A program made the position numbers and the translations under genes. A DNA stretch of 64,000 nt from Microvenator marinus (GTDB taxonomy: Bacteria > Myxococcota_A > Bradymonadia > Bradymonadales > Bradymonadaceae), in the NCBI RefSeq assembly GCF_007993755.1, contig NZ_CP042467.1:3062001-3126000 (forward strand). Direction: 5' to 3'. Below the pieces are notes generated by a model that saw nothing but the letters and a program-made list of their open reading frames with translations, was not told the DNA's origin and searched no databases. Of this stretch, positions 16,815-26,160 are shown piece by piece. How positions within the stretch are numbered: the first letter of the stretch is position 1; every line of letters starts with the position of its first letter.

Positions 16815-19520
16815 TCAATCGAAGAGAGGGACCTCAATCATGCGAGGCTTGTAGACGCCCTTCTCCCACTCAAGCTCGTAGGGCTTTGCGGCCTCGGCTT
16901 GCTCTTGCGTGAGATGTTTGTGCTCCACGAGGCGGCGAAAGAGCTCCACCGTTCGATTTGTCCACCACACGCCTTTGGGCGTTTGCCCCCGCTGCATCAC
17001 GCGCTCGCCGTAGAGCGGACTAGGCTTGAGCATGGCCAAAAAGATAGATTCCATAGGCGTCAGATCGCGCGCGTCCTTTTGGAAATAGTACCGCGCGGCC
17101 GGGCCAATACCGTAGATATCCGGGCCGAATTCGATGACATTTAGATAGAGTTCAAGCACGCGATCCTTAGGAATAGTCTCGGTGATTCGCCAGGCGATGA
17201 GCGCTTCCTGAAGCTTTCGGGAAAGAGTCTTGTCGCGAGTCAAAAAGAGATTCTTGATGAGCTGCTGCGTCACCGTAGAGCCGCCGTAAACAAAGCGCCC
17301 CTTCTCCAAATTCAGCCGCAGGGCCTTCTTAATCAGGCCCAAGCTGATGCCGTGGTCGGTGTAAAAGAGGATCTCCTCGCTCAGGTACGCGGCGCCACCC
17401 ACCCACGAAGGCATCTCGGAGAGCGGCACGTACGTCGGCAAACCCGGGCCCACAAAAACTTCGCTCTCGTCGGTGGCAAGCCCCTCGGTCACCTGTTTGA
17501 TGAACGGTTTCTCAAGCCAAAACACGTCTGAAAGCGCATCCGAACGCTCTTGTCCAGTGATGCCTGGAAGTCGGATATCGGGCCAATCACCGCGCTGCAC
17601 GTTAAGGCTCACCACATCACACACGTCCTCGTATCCTTCGATCTCAAAATTGACGGCTCGCGGGCGATTTATGGGAAGATAGAACGAGAAGGTCGGCGCC
17701 CATTTGCCGTCCATTTTGATGTACCGATACGGCCCGAGCATGGCAGCTGGAAGGTTTCTAAACGTCCGGTCACACTCCAATTCCTCCATCGCGGCCTCGC
17801 CGCTCAAGGTTGTATCGAGCGGGAATCCGCTGATCGCGCCGGAATAGTTGACTCGAATCGGACCGAGCTTGAAGAAGCCGTTCTTCGCCTCGAAATTCGC
17901 GCGCTCAGGATGCCAGATGAAGTCGAAATTGGTGCGCACGCTAAAGTCCTTGAGCGGCTCATCAGAAACCCCCACAAAATCAGCCTCACCGTCCTCCCAA
18001 ACCACGTTCAATTCCCCGTGAAACACGTCGAGGAGGTCTTCCATAGAGCCCAATCCGGGCCCCCGCATCATGAAGGTACTCGAGAAGACGCCATCAACAC
18101 GACCACTCGTACCGCGCGACGGGAGCTCGGTTCTGCCTTTAGGCATTCCGGGGATTTTCCCGAGTTTAACCTTCGACACGTCAACATACGCAAAGCGTGG
18201 AATAGCAACGCCGGGAAGGAAATCCACCAGCGCATTGATCGTACCGTCGGCGCTCTCACCGCTGGCACGAATCGTACCGTTGTCTGTCTTAATATTGATG
18301 CGTTCGAGGAGCGTAATCTGGTGAAAGACACCCGGCGTGTAGTCGCCTTCCACGTTGAGCGCAAAACGTAGGTCTCTGAGCTGCACGTCTTGCCGGTGCA
18401 GCACACGCGCAAAGGTTCGGCCGATGCGATCCAATGTCTGAAGCTTGGAGGGTCGCGGTCCAGAGCCCTGGCCCTGGCCCTTATCACCCATCATCAGTCG
18501 CGTATCGCCAATGACTTTGAGGAGTGGCCTCAGCCGCGCTGCGTTCGCGGGTGTGACCACAATCTCTGGCGAGTTCAGCGAAAGGGAGATCCGACCGCGC
18601 TTATCGCGCTGAATGCGCAAGGCGTCGATGTCAGTTGTGGCCACTAGCTCAGCCTTATTGGAGGCGTGCCCGATGCGAACCTTGATGGTCTGTGCGTCTA
18701 CGTTCACGGTGCGATTCGTAAGGTTGCCGTGTCCTTGGACTCGCCCGATCGTGACCGAACCTGCCTCGGAGTCCCTGAATCGCATCAGCGGTTTATCCGC
18801 CTCGGGATGCGTGAGCTCGAACTCAAAGTCGCGAGTCTCCAGCCCCAAGGTGGCCTTAACCTTGACATCCACTGGCGCCGAGAGAAATTCCGGGACCGGG
18901 AAAAGGGTCTTGTAGTGCGCGGTCGAATCCAGCGTGACGGACTCTCGGGAAAGCTCGACCTGCGTCTGCTCAACCTTCATTTGCGCGAGCGATAATGCGC
19001 CGTGCGAGACCTCGAGAGTTGCCTGATTCATGAAGATCTCGGGCGGGTTCTCGAGGATTTTCTGGATGAGGCCGGAGCCTTGTGTGGGCGAGTCGGGGTC
19101 TTTAGCGTCGCTCTTTTGGTTGAGCTTTTTAAGGTCAACTTCCAACCCAAAATTCTCTACATTCACGGCACTTAGGCGCACGTCGGCATCCGTGAACGAA
19201 TCGATCGCGATCGAGATATCTACCGCGTCTGCACGCGCGACCACGCCTCGCTTTTCGTCTTTGAGAAGCAAACCCTCGATCCGAAAGGTTCGTCCAAACT
19301 GGGACGAAAAATCGGTCCATTCGGCGTCCAGCCCGCGTTTGACAAGCCGAGCGCGCAATTCCTCCTCAACGCGGTCCTCCACCAAGGTGGGCACCATCAG
19401 TCCGGCTCCCACGAGGAGCGCCAGGACAACCCCCACGGCAATGATGATCCACTTCTTTCGCATAATTCGGTTCAAATTCTCTCGCGCCATCAACCCAAAA
19501 TTCGAGTAAACGTAGCGCAT
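16815..19520 (-). CDS. AsmA-like domain fused to GT51 peptidoglycan transglycosylase
   Basis: 901 residues. A membrane helix at about 23-45 is followed by a long AsmA/DUF748-like region of about 600 residues (for example ADAVDISIAIDSFTDADVRLSAVNVENFGLEVDL-type strands) and a C-terminal GT51 domain at about 702-880. GT51 motifs are intact: YLSEEILFYTDHGISL (the first Glu matches the catalytic Glu of the usual EDxxFxxHxG), GGSTVTQQLIKNLFL and KDRVLELYLNVIEFG. There is no transpeptidase domain. It should polymerise lipid II in the periplasm. The start at 19520 has GGAG 6 bases upstream, but an ATG at 19463, directly before the membrane helix, is an alternative. Confidence 0.88.
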   Translation of the reverse strand: MRYVYSNFGLMARENLNRIMRKKWIIIAVGVVLALLVGAGLMVPTLVEDRVEEELRARLVKRGLDAEWTDFSSQFGRTFRIEGLLLKDEKRGVVARADAVDISIAIDSFTDADVRLSAVNVENFGLEVDLKKLNQKSDAKDPDSPTQGSGLIQKILENPPEIFMNQATLEVSHGALSLAQMKVEQTQVELSRESVTLDSTAHYKTLFPVPEFLSAPVDVKVKATLGLETRDFEFELTHPEADKPLMRFRDSEAGSVTIGRVQGHGNLTNRTVNVDAQTIKVRIGHASNKAELVATTDIDALRIQRDKRGRISLSLNSPEIVVTPANAARLRPLLKVIGDTRLMMGDKGQGQGSGPRPSKLQTLDRIGRTFARVLHRQDVQLRDLRFALNVEGDYTPGVFHQITLLERINIKTDNGTIRASGESADGTINALVDFLPGVAIPRFAYVDVSKVKLGKIPGMPKGRTELPSRGTSGRVDGVFSSTFMMRGPGLGSMEDLLDVFHGELNVVWEDGEADFVGVSDEPLKDFSVRTNFDFIWHPERANFEAKNGFFKLGPIRVNYSGAISGFPLDTTLSGEAAMEELECDRTFRNLPAAMLGPYRYIKMDGKWAPTFSFYLPINRPRAVNFEIEGYEDVCDVVSLNVQRGDWPDIRLPGITGQERSDALSDVFWLEKPFIKQVTEGLATDESEVFVGPGLPTYVPLSEMPSWVGGAAYLSEEILFYTDHGISLGLIKKALRLNLEKGRFVYGGSTVTQQLIKNLFLTRDKTLSRKLQEALIAWRITETIPKDRVLELYLNVIEFGPDIYGIGPAARYYFQKDARDLTPMESIFLAMLKPSPLYGERVMQRGQTPKGVWWTNRTVELFRRLVEHKHLTQEQAEAAKPYELEWEKGVYKPRMIEVPLFD

Positions 19521-20565
19521 GAAGCACTCCGTGGAAAAAAAGACGTACCCCTTTTCCAGAACTTTTTCGACTGCGACTCGTCAATATTCGTCGCGCGAGG
19601 TGGTTCATCTAACGCTCTGGCACGGGGATGTCCACGGTATTGGAGAAGCTGCCCCGCTTGCGGGTTGGGTTGACGAAAGTGTGGACGAGGTGAGTCGGGA
19701 GCTCTCGGACCTGATCGCCGGCTTGAGCCCGGGAACCCATCCTCTTGAGATCCTTGGTCAATCCGATGAAAAAGGACTCTGTTGCAGTGCAAGATACGCC
19801 CTCCATTCGGCGATTTTCGACCTTGTATCCAAAGAGCGGGGGCTCCCAAGATGGCGAGTGATCAGGGAGTTTTTTGCGGCGCAATATCCGGGTGTTTTTA
19901 GGGACTTAGGGGACAACCGCGGGTTGCTCATAAACGCGACACTTAGCGCCTCAGAAGACTCCGAAATCCAAGTGGCACAAGACTTTGTTGCGCGTGGGTT
20001 TAGGTGCCTGAAAGTCAAGGTTGGGGGCCGCGCTCTTCAGAAGGATTTGGACCGGATCGCCAGACTGAGGGACACGTTTGAGACTGTAGCGTTGCGCCTC
20101 GACGCGAACCAAAGTTGGGACAAAGCAACGGCGATTGCGGCTCTCGGTGCGCTGGATGACTTCAACATCGAGTATGTGGAAGAGCCACTGCTTAGGACCG
20201 AATCCTGGGAGCCTGGTGAGCTTGCAGAGTTTCGCACAAGAGTCGCTGCGGACGAGTCGGTGCGAGGGCTTGACGACCTTCAACCCCAGATTGATGAAGG
20301 CGTTGAGGTCTTTGTGATCAAGCCTGCACAATTTGGCGGCTTCGACACCTTGTTTGAGGCCCGACGCAGACTCCAAGAACGTGGCTCTGAGCTTGTGATT
20401 ACGTCGAGTTTGGACTCTATCGGTCGATTCTTTGCGGCTGAGGTTGCGTATGCGCTCGGCCTTGAGTCACCATGTGGTTTGGCGACCGGTGGGTGGATTG
20501 AAGACGGTCTTGAGGACCCGCTTTATGCCACCGATCGGGGAATGTGTTGGCGCTTAAGTAGTTAG
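19519..20565 (+). CDS. menC: o-Succinylbenzoate synthase (enolase superfamily)
   Basis: 348 residues. Barrel motifs of the muconate-lactonizing/enolase superfamily are visible: GFRCLKVKVGG (catalytic lysines), LRLDANQSW, YVEEPL, ADESVRGL and FVIKPAQFGG, giving the Asp-Glu-Asp metal ligands. Menaquinone synthase identity rests on menE following 8 bases downstream. The reaction dehydrates SHCHC to o-succinylbenzoate in the cytoplasm. No ribosome binding site precedes the ATG at 19519, and this ATG overlaps the divergent transglycosylase start, so translation may be leaderless or begin slightly downstream. Confidence 0.88.
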   Translation: MKHSVEKKTYPFSRTFSTATRQYSSREVVHLTLWHGDVHGIGEAAPLAGWVDESVDEVSRELSDLIAGLSPGTHPLEILGQSDEKGLCCSARYALHSAIFDLVSKERGLPRWRVIREFFAAQYPGVFRDLGDNRGLLINATLSASEDSEIQVAQDFVARGFRCLKVKVGGRALQKDLDRIARLRDTFETVALRLDANQSWDKATAIAALGALDDFNIEYVEEPLLRTESWEPGELAEFRTRVAADESVRGLDDLQPQIDEGVEVFVIKPAQFGGFDTLFEARRRLQERGSELVITSSLDSIGRFFAAEVAYALGLESPCGLATGGWIEDGLEDPLYATDRGMCWRLSS

Positions 20566-20573
20566 AGAAGTTT

Positions 20574-22034
20574 ATGAATTGGTTAGAGCGGCAGGTTCAT
20601 AGCCAGCCAGATGCAGTGGCTCTCTATTTTGAGGAGAGTTCGTGGACGTGGGCACAGCTTGAGATCCGCGTCAGGCGTATGGCGGCGGCGCTGACGCACT
20701 CGGTGCAGGTCGCCGGTGGCATACGTGGCGCGCGAATCGCGACCCTGATGCACTCTTCGCCCGACTACATCGTCACGATCCTCGCCGTACAATGGGCTGG
20801 CGCGACGCTCGTGCCCATCAACACGCGCCTTACGGCCCGTGAAATCTCGTGGATGCTCAACAATATCGAGGCAGACCTCTTGGTGCTCGACCACCAGACT
20901 GCGGAGCGTTTTTACGACTCTGCGGATGCGACGCTCGACTTGCAGACGACTCGATTTGTGCAGGTAGAGGAGTTGACGTTTAGCCTGGACGTTGAACCTG
21001 CGGATTTCAGGGCGCGCGAGGCGGCGCTCATCATGTACACATCGGGGACCACGGGGCTTCCAAAGCCGGTAGAGCTTAGTTGGGAGAACGTGGCGAGTAG
21101 CGCGTTTGCCTCCGCTGTGGTGCTCGGGCTCGAGGCGCGCGACAACTGGCTTTGCGCGCTGCCGCTCTTCCATATTGGTGGACTTTCCATTGTTTTCCGC
21201 TGCCTGATTTACGGCATCCCACTGACATTGCTTGAGAAGTTCGACGAGCAAAGGGTGGCTGATGCCATCATAAAACACAATATTACGCTGGCATCCTTCG
21301 TGCCGACGATGCTTCACCGGCTTCGCGGCATTCTGCCGGAAGTCAATCATTTACGGGCAGTTCTCTTAGGTGGCGGTCCTGCGCCAAAAGAGCTCGTAGA
21401 GTGGGCGTGGGAGAGTGGGATTCCGGTCTTCCAGACCTACGGTTTGACCGAGGCAGGCTCGCAGGTGACAACCATGCCGCCAAAGCGCGCGCTGGAAAAA
21501 ATCGGGTCGGCGGGCATCGCGGTGTTTGGGGCCGATGTTCAGGTTCGCCGCCTCAATATGAGCCTCGCTGCGCCCAACGAACCCGGCCATATCTGGATTC
21601 GCGGGTCTATGGTGATGCGTGGATATTTGGGCCGGGCAACCGAAAATGAGCGGCGTTTTGATGGTTCGTGGTTCGACACGGGCGATTTTGGGTATCTCGA
21701 TGACGACCAGTTTCTCTGGGTGCTCTCGAGGCGCGACGACCTCATTATTACAGGCGGCGAGAACGTGTATCCGGCAGAGGTAGAGAACGTGATTTTGGCG
21801 TTCGAAGGGGTTGATCAAGCGGCCGTATTCGGGCAGGAGGATGGGACCTGGGGTGAGCTCGTGTGTGTGGCTTTGGTGGCTAAGGACGGTGTGGAATTGG
21901 ACTTGGAAGCCTTGGAGGCTCACTGCAGAAAGAACCTCGCGGGATTTAAAGTGCCTCGCCGTTGGTTGGTCCTAGAGGAGCTGCCGCAGACTTCGTCTGG
22001 TAAAGTACGCCGACATGAACTTAAGAAGCTATGA
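20574..22034 (+). CDS. menE: o-Succinylbenzoate-CoA ligase
   Basis: 486-residue ANL-family ligase with all core motifs: phosphate loop MYTSGTTGLPKP at about 155-166, YGLTEAGSQVTTMP, TGDFGYLDDD, the hinge RRDDLIITGGENVYPAEVE, and the catalytic lysine in TSSGKVRRHEL. Together with menC upstream it forms the o-succinylbenzoate activation step of menaquinone synthesis. The remaining men genes are not in the window. The stop overlaps the moaA start by 4 bases. Confidence 0.9.
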   Translation: MNWLERQVHSQPDAVALYFEESSWTWAQLEIRVRRMAAALTHSVQVAGGIRGARIATLMHSSPDYIVTILAVQWAGATLVPINTRLTAREISWMLNNIEADLLVLDHQTAERFYDSADATLDLQTTRFVQVEELTFSLDVEPADFRAREAALIMYTSGTTGLPKPVELSWENVASSAFASAVVLGLEARDNWLCALPLFHIGGLSIVFRCLIYGIPLTLLEKFDEQRVADAIIKHNITLASFVPTMLHRLRGILPEVNHLRAVLLGGGPAPKELVEWAWESGIPVFQTYGLTEAGSQVTTMPPKRALEKIGSAGIAVFGADVQVRRLNMSLAAPNEPGHIWIRGSMVMRGYLGRATENERRFDGSWFDTGDFGYLDDDQFLWVLSRRDDLIITGGENVYPAEVENVILAFEGVDQAAVFGQEDGTWGELVCVALVAKDGVELDLEALEAHCRKNLAGFKVPRRWLVLEELPQTSSGKVRRHELKKL

Positions 22035-23020
22035 TTGACACCCACACTTTGACAGACCGTTTCGGGCGTGTGCACACGTCAGTGCGAATCTCAGTGACAG
22101 ACCGGTGTAATCTGCGATGCGCCTACTGCATGCCCGCAAAAGGCATGAAGTTTCTTCCGCGCGCAGAAGTCTTGGATTTTGAGGACCTCGCTTTTGCCGC
22201 AAAAGTATTGGCCAGCCTTGGGGTTAAGAGCGTGCGGATCTCAGGCGGCGAGCCGCTAGTGCGCAAAGACTTGCCCGAGTTTGTAAGAATGCTTCGCGAG
22301 GCCGGGACCACCAAAGTGGCCATGACCACCAACGCGCTCCTCCTCAAGCGACATGCGGCAGAGCTCAAAGACGCGGGTCTCGACAGACTCAATATCAGCC
22401 TCGACTCGCTGGACCCTCGGAGATTCGAGAAAATCACTAGGAACGGCCATCTCCAGAAGGCATGGGAAGGCCTCGAAGAAGCCATCGCCGTGGGTTTTTC
22501 GCCCATCAAGATCAACACGCTCGTGCTCAAAGGCTTCAACGAAGACGAGATCGAGCGGTGGGTTGAGCTGGTTCAAGAACGCGAGCTCATCGTTCGTTTT
22601 ATGGAGCTTATGCCGATTGGCGAGGACGACCTCAAGGACGTGGGAAGCTACTTTGATCTGACCGCGCTTCGAAAGGAACTCACTGCCAAACACGGCCTGG
22701 TCCCCGCAACAGACACCCACGTGGGGAACGGCCCCGCGAAGTACTGGAAGGCGCCAGGATGGAAGGGCGCGCTCGGGTTTATCACCCCGATGTCTCAAAG
22801 CTATTGCGCTACCTGCTCACGCCTTCGCCTAACCTGCACCGGCAAGCTTAGAGCGTGCCTCGCCTACGACGAGGACGTGGACCTCGGCCCGGCCCTTCGC
22901 GCTCGAGACGAAGATGCAGCGCGTGGACTCATCCTCAAAGCCCTTGCCGAAAAGAAGGCCGGACACCCGTGGAATGAGGGTGTGCGCACCATCATGGGGA
23001 TGTCGGAAATCGGCGGATAG
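22031..23020 (+). CDS. moaA: GTP 3',8-cyclase, molybdenum cofactor biosynthesis
   Basis: 329-residue radical SAM enzyme. The N-terminal cluster motif is C26xxxC30xxC33 (CNLRCAYC), the C-terminal cluster is C259xxC262-x13-C276, and the protein ends in the functional Gly-Gly tail. SGGEPLVRKD and NISLDSLDP are also typical. It converts GTP to 3',8-cyclo-GTP in the first step of molybdopterin synthesis. The 4-base overlap with menE shows co-translation; menaquinone and molybdoenzymes meet in anaerobic respiration, which may explain the pairing. Confidence 0.96.
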   Translation: MIDTHTLTDRFGRVHTSVRISVTDRCNLRCAYCMPAKGMKFLPRAEVLDFEDLAFAAKVLASLGVKSVRISGGEPLVRKDLPEFVRMLREAGTTKVAMTTNALLLKRHAAELKDAGLDRLNISLDSLDPRRFEKITRNGHLQKAWEGLEEAIAVGFSPIKINTLVLKGFNEDEIERWVELVQERELIVRFMELMPIGEDDLKDVGSYFDLTALRKELTAKHGLVPATDTHVGNGPAKYWKAPGWKGALGFITPMSQSYCATCSRLRLTCTGKLRACLAYDEDVDLGPALRARDEDAARGLILKALAEKKAGHPWNEGVRTIMGMSEIGG

Positions 23021-23030
23021 GCGTTAGAAG

Positions 23031-23059
23031 TTTAAAGTCGGGCGGATTCTGCGTACAAT
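23031..23059 (+). promoter_or_regulatory. Candidate sigma-70-type promoter
   Basis: TTTAAA (23031-23036) and TACAAT (23054-23059) are spaced 17 bases apart, 30 bases before the FG-GAP lipoprotein start. The match is moderate and by eye only. Confidence 0.4.
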
Positions 23060-23088
23060 GGCCACTCTTGATTTGAGGAGAATGGCTG

Positions 23089-25404
23089 ATGCGATGGATA
23101 CTCTTGATTTTGCTACTGGCGGGTTGTTCGGACGATAGCTCGGTGAGCGTTGGAAACAACCAGAACAACGGTCCAAACAACCCACAAAACAACACCCAGG
23201 GCGCATCGAATAACGAGCTCGACATGAACCAGCCTGGCGATATGACCACGGTTGATATGGCCAACAACGATGCAGGCGCGTGCACGGCAGAGCAGACGGC
23301 ATGCGAGACTCCGCAAGGCACCTTGTGTTGTGACGCCGAGACTGCGTGTCTTTTTGATAGCTGTGTGCCGCTTGGAGACGCGTGCTCTGAGTCGCAGCCT
23401 TGCCCACCAACACAATTTTGTGAGCCGAGCGTGGACCGTTGTGTGGATATCGACGCGAACCCGAACGCGTGCGTCTACATCCCGCCCGTGGGCGAGTTTA
23501 GTCCAGTGGAGGCGTGGTCTTGGACTGAGAGCGCGGACTCGCCGGAGTACGACCAGGTCATGATGATGCCGGCGGTGGCAAATCTCACAGACGATAACTC
23601 CGACGGCACCGTAGACACTCAGGATATTCCGGACGTGGTCTTTGTGACCTTCCGGAGCAATCGCTACAACGACGACGGTGTTCTGCGCGTAATCAGCGGA
23701 CTCGACGGCGCTGAGCATTGGAGCTCTTCCACGCTAGACGTCCCATTCTACGCGGCGGGCGGCACCATCCCGGCGCTCGGTGATATCGACCTCGACGGGG
23801 TGCCGGAGATCATCGTGTCTGCAGGCCCAACGAACGTGGGCCTTTATGCGATCAAGGCCAATGGAGAGATTCTCTGGCATCAGCCTGGCGTGCCGAATCT
23901 TGGGTCTCAAGGGCCTTCGATCGCCAATATCGACCAACAAGGACCACCTGAGATCATCACGCCGAACCGCGTGGTGGGCAGTGACGGCAGGTTGATTTGC
24001 TCGCTGCCGACAAGCGCGGGGATTCCAGTGGTGGCAGACGTCAATCTGGACGGCACCATGGAGATTCTGCACGGGGCGTCGCTCTATCAGGTCTCAAATA
24101 TTGACGCGACGGATGGCACTGGATGCACCCTGATTCAGGACGTGGCGATCGCCGGAGGATACCTCGCGCTGGCGAATTTTGATGCGGATCCCAACCCTGA
24201 GATCGTTCAGGTCGTGGGCGGAAATATCAACCTATTGGAGCACGACGGCACCCCGATTTGGACCTTTGAGATACCGCTCGATATGCAGCGTGTGGGCGAC
24301 CTTTATGGGATTACAGATTGCGCGCCGGAAGTACCCACAGTGGGCCAGGCGTGTACGTCTCAGGCGGAATGTGGCCCGCCGCTCGGCCAGTGCGCGGGCA
24401 ACCGATGCCGAAAGCATACGGCGTGCAACCGCGGTGGCGGAGCCCCAACCGTGGCTGATTTTGACGGCGACGGGCTCGCCGATATCGCCGTGGCGGCGCG
24501 CTGGTACTACCTGGTTTTGACGGGGGCTGGCGAAGTGCTCTGGGCGCACGCCACAAAGGACTTTTCGAGTGCGGTGACCGGCTCGTCGGTCTTTGATTTT
24601 GAGGGCGATGGCAAGGCGGAGGTGGTCTACAACGACGAGCTTTTCCTTCGTGTTTACAGCGGCGCCGGGACTGGCGCTGATGCAGATAGCAACGGGTACA
24701 ACGACCCCGAGATCCTCGTTGAGATTCCGAATTCTTCGGGCACTCTTTTGGAATACCCGCTGATCGTGGACGTGGATAACGACGGCAATGCGGAGATTGT
24801 GGTGGCGGCGAACAACTACTCCACAGCAGGCTCAACCACCAAGGGTATTCGCGTCTTTAAGGATGCGTCCGACAACTGGGTGGGCACCCGCCGAATTTGG
24901 AACCAACACGCGTATCACGTGACCAATATTGACGAAGACGGCAGTGTTCCTGACGTTCAGGTCCTTAACTGGACGGCGCCTGGGCTGAATAATTTCCGGC
25001 AGAACGTGCAGGGTGATGGGCTCTTCAACGCGCCGAATTTTGAGATCGAAATCAGCGAGGTGGTGGCCACGACGTGTGCACAAACTGGCGTGGTGATTCG
25101 GTTCCAGCTCAAGAACACGGGCAGCATCGGGGTGCGTTCGGGCACGGTTCCGGTCTCGGTCTACATCACGTTGGAGGGCCAAGAGACGTTGATTGAGACG
25201 GTTACGAACACGCAGAACCTTGGCCCGGGCGCCGAGGAGAACTTCGAGATCTTGTGGGCTGCGCCGAGCTCAGCTGCGAATCAGAACTTCGATGTTCGCA
25301 TTGTGGCTGACGACGACGGTGCCGGTGGGCAAAGCCATAATGAGTGTCACGAGGACGATAACACGGCGCTTGAGCCGGATAACCTCTGCCAACTCCTGCA
25401 ATGA
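23089..25404 (+). CDS. FG-GAP/VCBS-repeat lipoprotein with C-terminal CARDB-like domain
   Basis: 771 residues. Lipobox LLAGC near residue 13, then an Asn-rich spacer (NNQNNGPNNPQNN) and Asp-Met motifs (ELDMNQPGDMTTVDM), a small Cys-rich segment, and a beta-propeller with repeated calcium-binding loops such as DIDLDGVPEI, DFDGDGLADI, DFEGDGKAEV and DVDNDGNAEI. The last 130 residues (VVIRFQLKNTGSIGVRSG and the GAEENFEILW strand) look like a CARDB/Ig-like adhesion domain. It is an exported lipoprotein, probably on the cell surface; its ligand is unknown. It converges on the next gene with only 3 bases between. Confidence 0.88.
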   Translation: MRWILLILLLAGCSDDSSVSVGNNQNNGPNNPQNNTQGASNNELDMNQPGDMTTVDMANNDAGACTAEQTACETPQGTLCCDAETACLFDSCVPLGDACSESQPCPPTQFCEPSVDRCVDIDANPNACVYIPPVGEFSPVEAWSWTESADSPEYDQVMMMPAVANLTDDNSDGTVDTQDIPDVVFVTFRSNRYNDDGVLRVISGLDGAEHWSSSTLDVPFYAAGGTIPALGDIDLDGVPEIIVSAGPTNVGLYAIKANGEILWHQPGVPNLGSQGPSIANIDQQGPPEIITPNRVVGSDGRLICSLPTSAGIPVVADVNLDGTMEILHGASLYQVSNIDATDGTGCTLIQDVAIAGGYLALANFDADPNPEIVQVVGGNINLLEHDGTPIWTFEIPLDMQRVGDLYGITDCAPEVPTVGQACTSQAECGPPLGQCAGNRCRKHTACNRGGGAPTVADFDGDGLADIAVAARWYYLVLTGAGEVLWAHATKDFSSAVTGSSVFDFEGDGKAEVVYNDELFLRVYSGAGTGADADSNGYNDPEILVEIPNSSGTLLEYPLIVDVDNDGNAEIVVAANNYSTAGSTTKGIRVFKDASDNWVGTRRIWNQHAYHVTNIDEDGSVPDVQVLNWTAPGLNNFRQNVQGDGLFNAPNFEIEISEVVATTCAQTGVVIRFQLKNTGSIGVRSGTVPVSVYITLEGQETLIETVTNTQNLGPGAEENFEILWAAPSSAANQNFDVRIVADDDGAGGQSHNECHEDDNTALEPDNLCQLLQ

Positions 25405-25407
25405 TCT

Positions 25408-26160
25408 CTACGGGGTGGAGCTCAGTGAACTCGACGACTTGACGTTGTTCTTCACCAAGTCCTGCACCTCGCACGCGCTATCTTCGTCAACGCTGACGCG
25501 CCCCTCTGCAATGGCCAGGGTGCCCGCTGTCAAGCACCCAGTGATATCCACGTTCTGAAGCCAAAGCTCGGGGTTTAGGCCCACGGAGAGCGTCCCGTTA
25601 GGCTCGAGCACAAGGTCGGGATTCTCGACACGTGCGTCCTCGTTGATGTCCAACGCGAGGTCCAAAACCAGGGTCTCCTCATTGTAGATAAACTCCGCTT
25701 CCACTCGAAAACTCGTCTCAGCATCGCTTCGAACACGATAGTCCACTCGCGTGTAATCCAACGCGGGGATCACCACAGCCTCCAGACTAGGAAGAGCCTC
25801 AGCCGCCAGAAGGTCCACTACGAAAGGGCCGTCAATGGCAATCTCGGCCTCTTCGCCCGGCGCCTCGGCAGGTTCACACTCGGCCCCTTCAAGCACGTCC
25901 AAAACCTGGGCGCAAACCACGCCATCAGGCAGGTCGAGCTTGATATCTCGGACATCAATCTCGGCGGCTCGAACACTAAACACAGTGCCCGATGCGTCCG
26001 TCATCACGACGGCAGCTTCATCCGCGTCGGATTCGGTGAGCTCGGACCGAACCACACCAAACTCGATAGATGCGGGATTACCGATATGGGACCCTGTGTC
26101 TGGACTCTGGGCACAAGCGCCCAATACGACCAAACTAAGAGGTAAAAATTTAAGGTTCAC
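25408..26160 (-). CDS. Lipoprotein, paralogue of the one two genes upstream
   Basis: About 251 residues from the GTG at 26160, preceded by GAGG at 6 bases; this start gives a clean signal peptide with lipobox VLGAC, whereas earlier in-frame codons run far into the upstream gene. The body shares a layout with the lipoprotein at 26986-27615: VRDIKLDLPDGVVCAQV, IDGPFVVDL, IPALDYTRVDYRV, a DINEDARVE strand, WLQNVDITGC and a final CEVQDLVKNNVK helix. The fold looks like the DUF4382-type beta-rich lipoproteins, but this is a guess. It overlaps the regulator gene by 11 bases. Confidence 0.8.
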   Translation of the reverse strand: MNLKFLPLSLVVLGACAQSPDTGSHIGNPASIEFGVVRSELTESDADEAAVVMTDASGTVFSVRAAEIDVRDIKLDLPDGVVCAQVLDVLEGAECEPAEAPGEEAEIAIDGPFVVDLLAAEALPSLEAVVIPALDYTRVDYRVRSDAETSFRVEAEFIYNEETLVLDLALDINEDARVENPDLVLEPNGTLSVGLNPELWLQNVDITGCLTAGTLAIAEGRVSVDEDSACEVQDLVKNNVKSSSSLSSTP

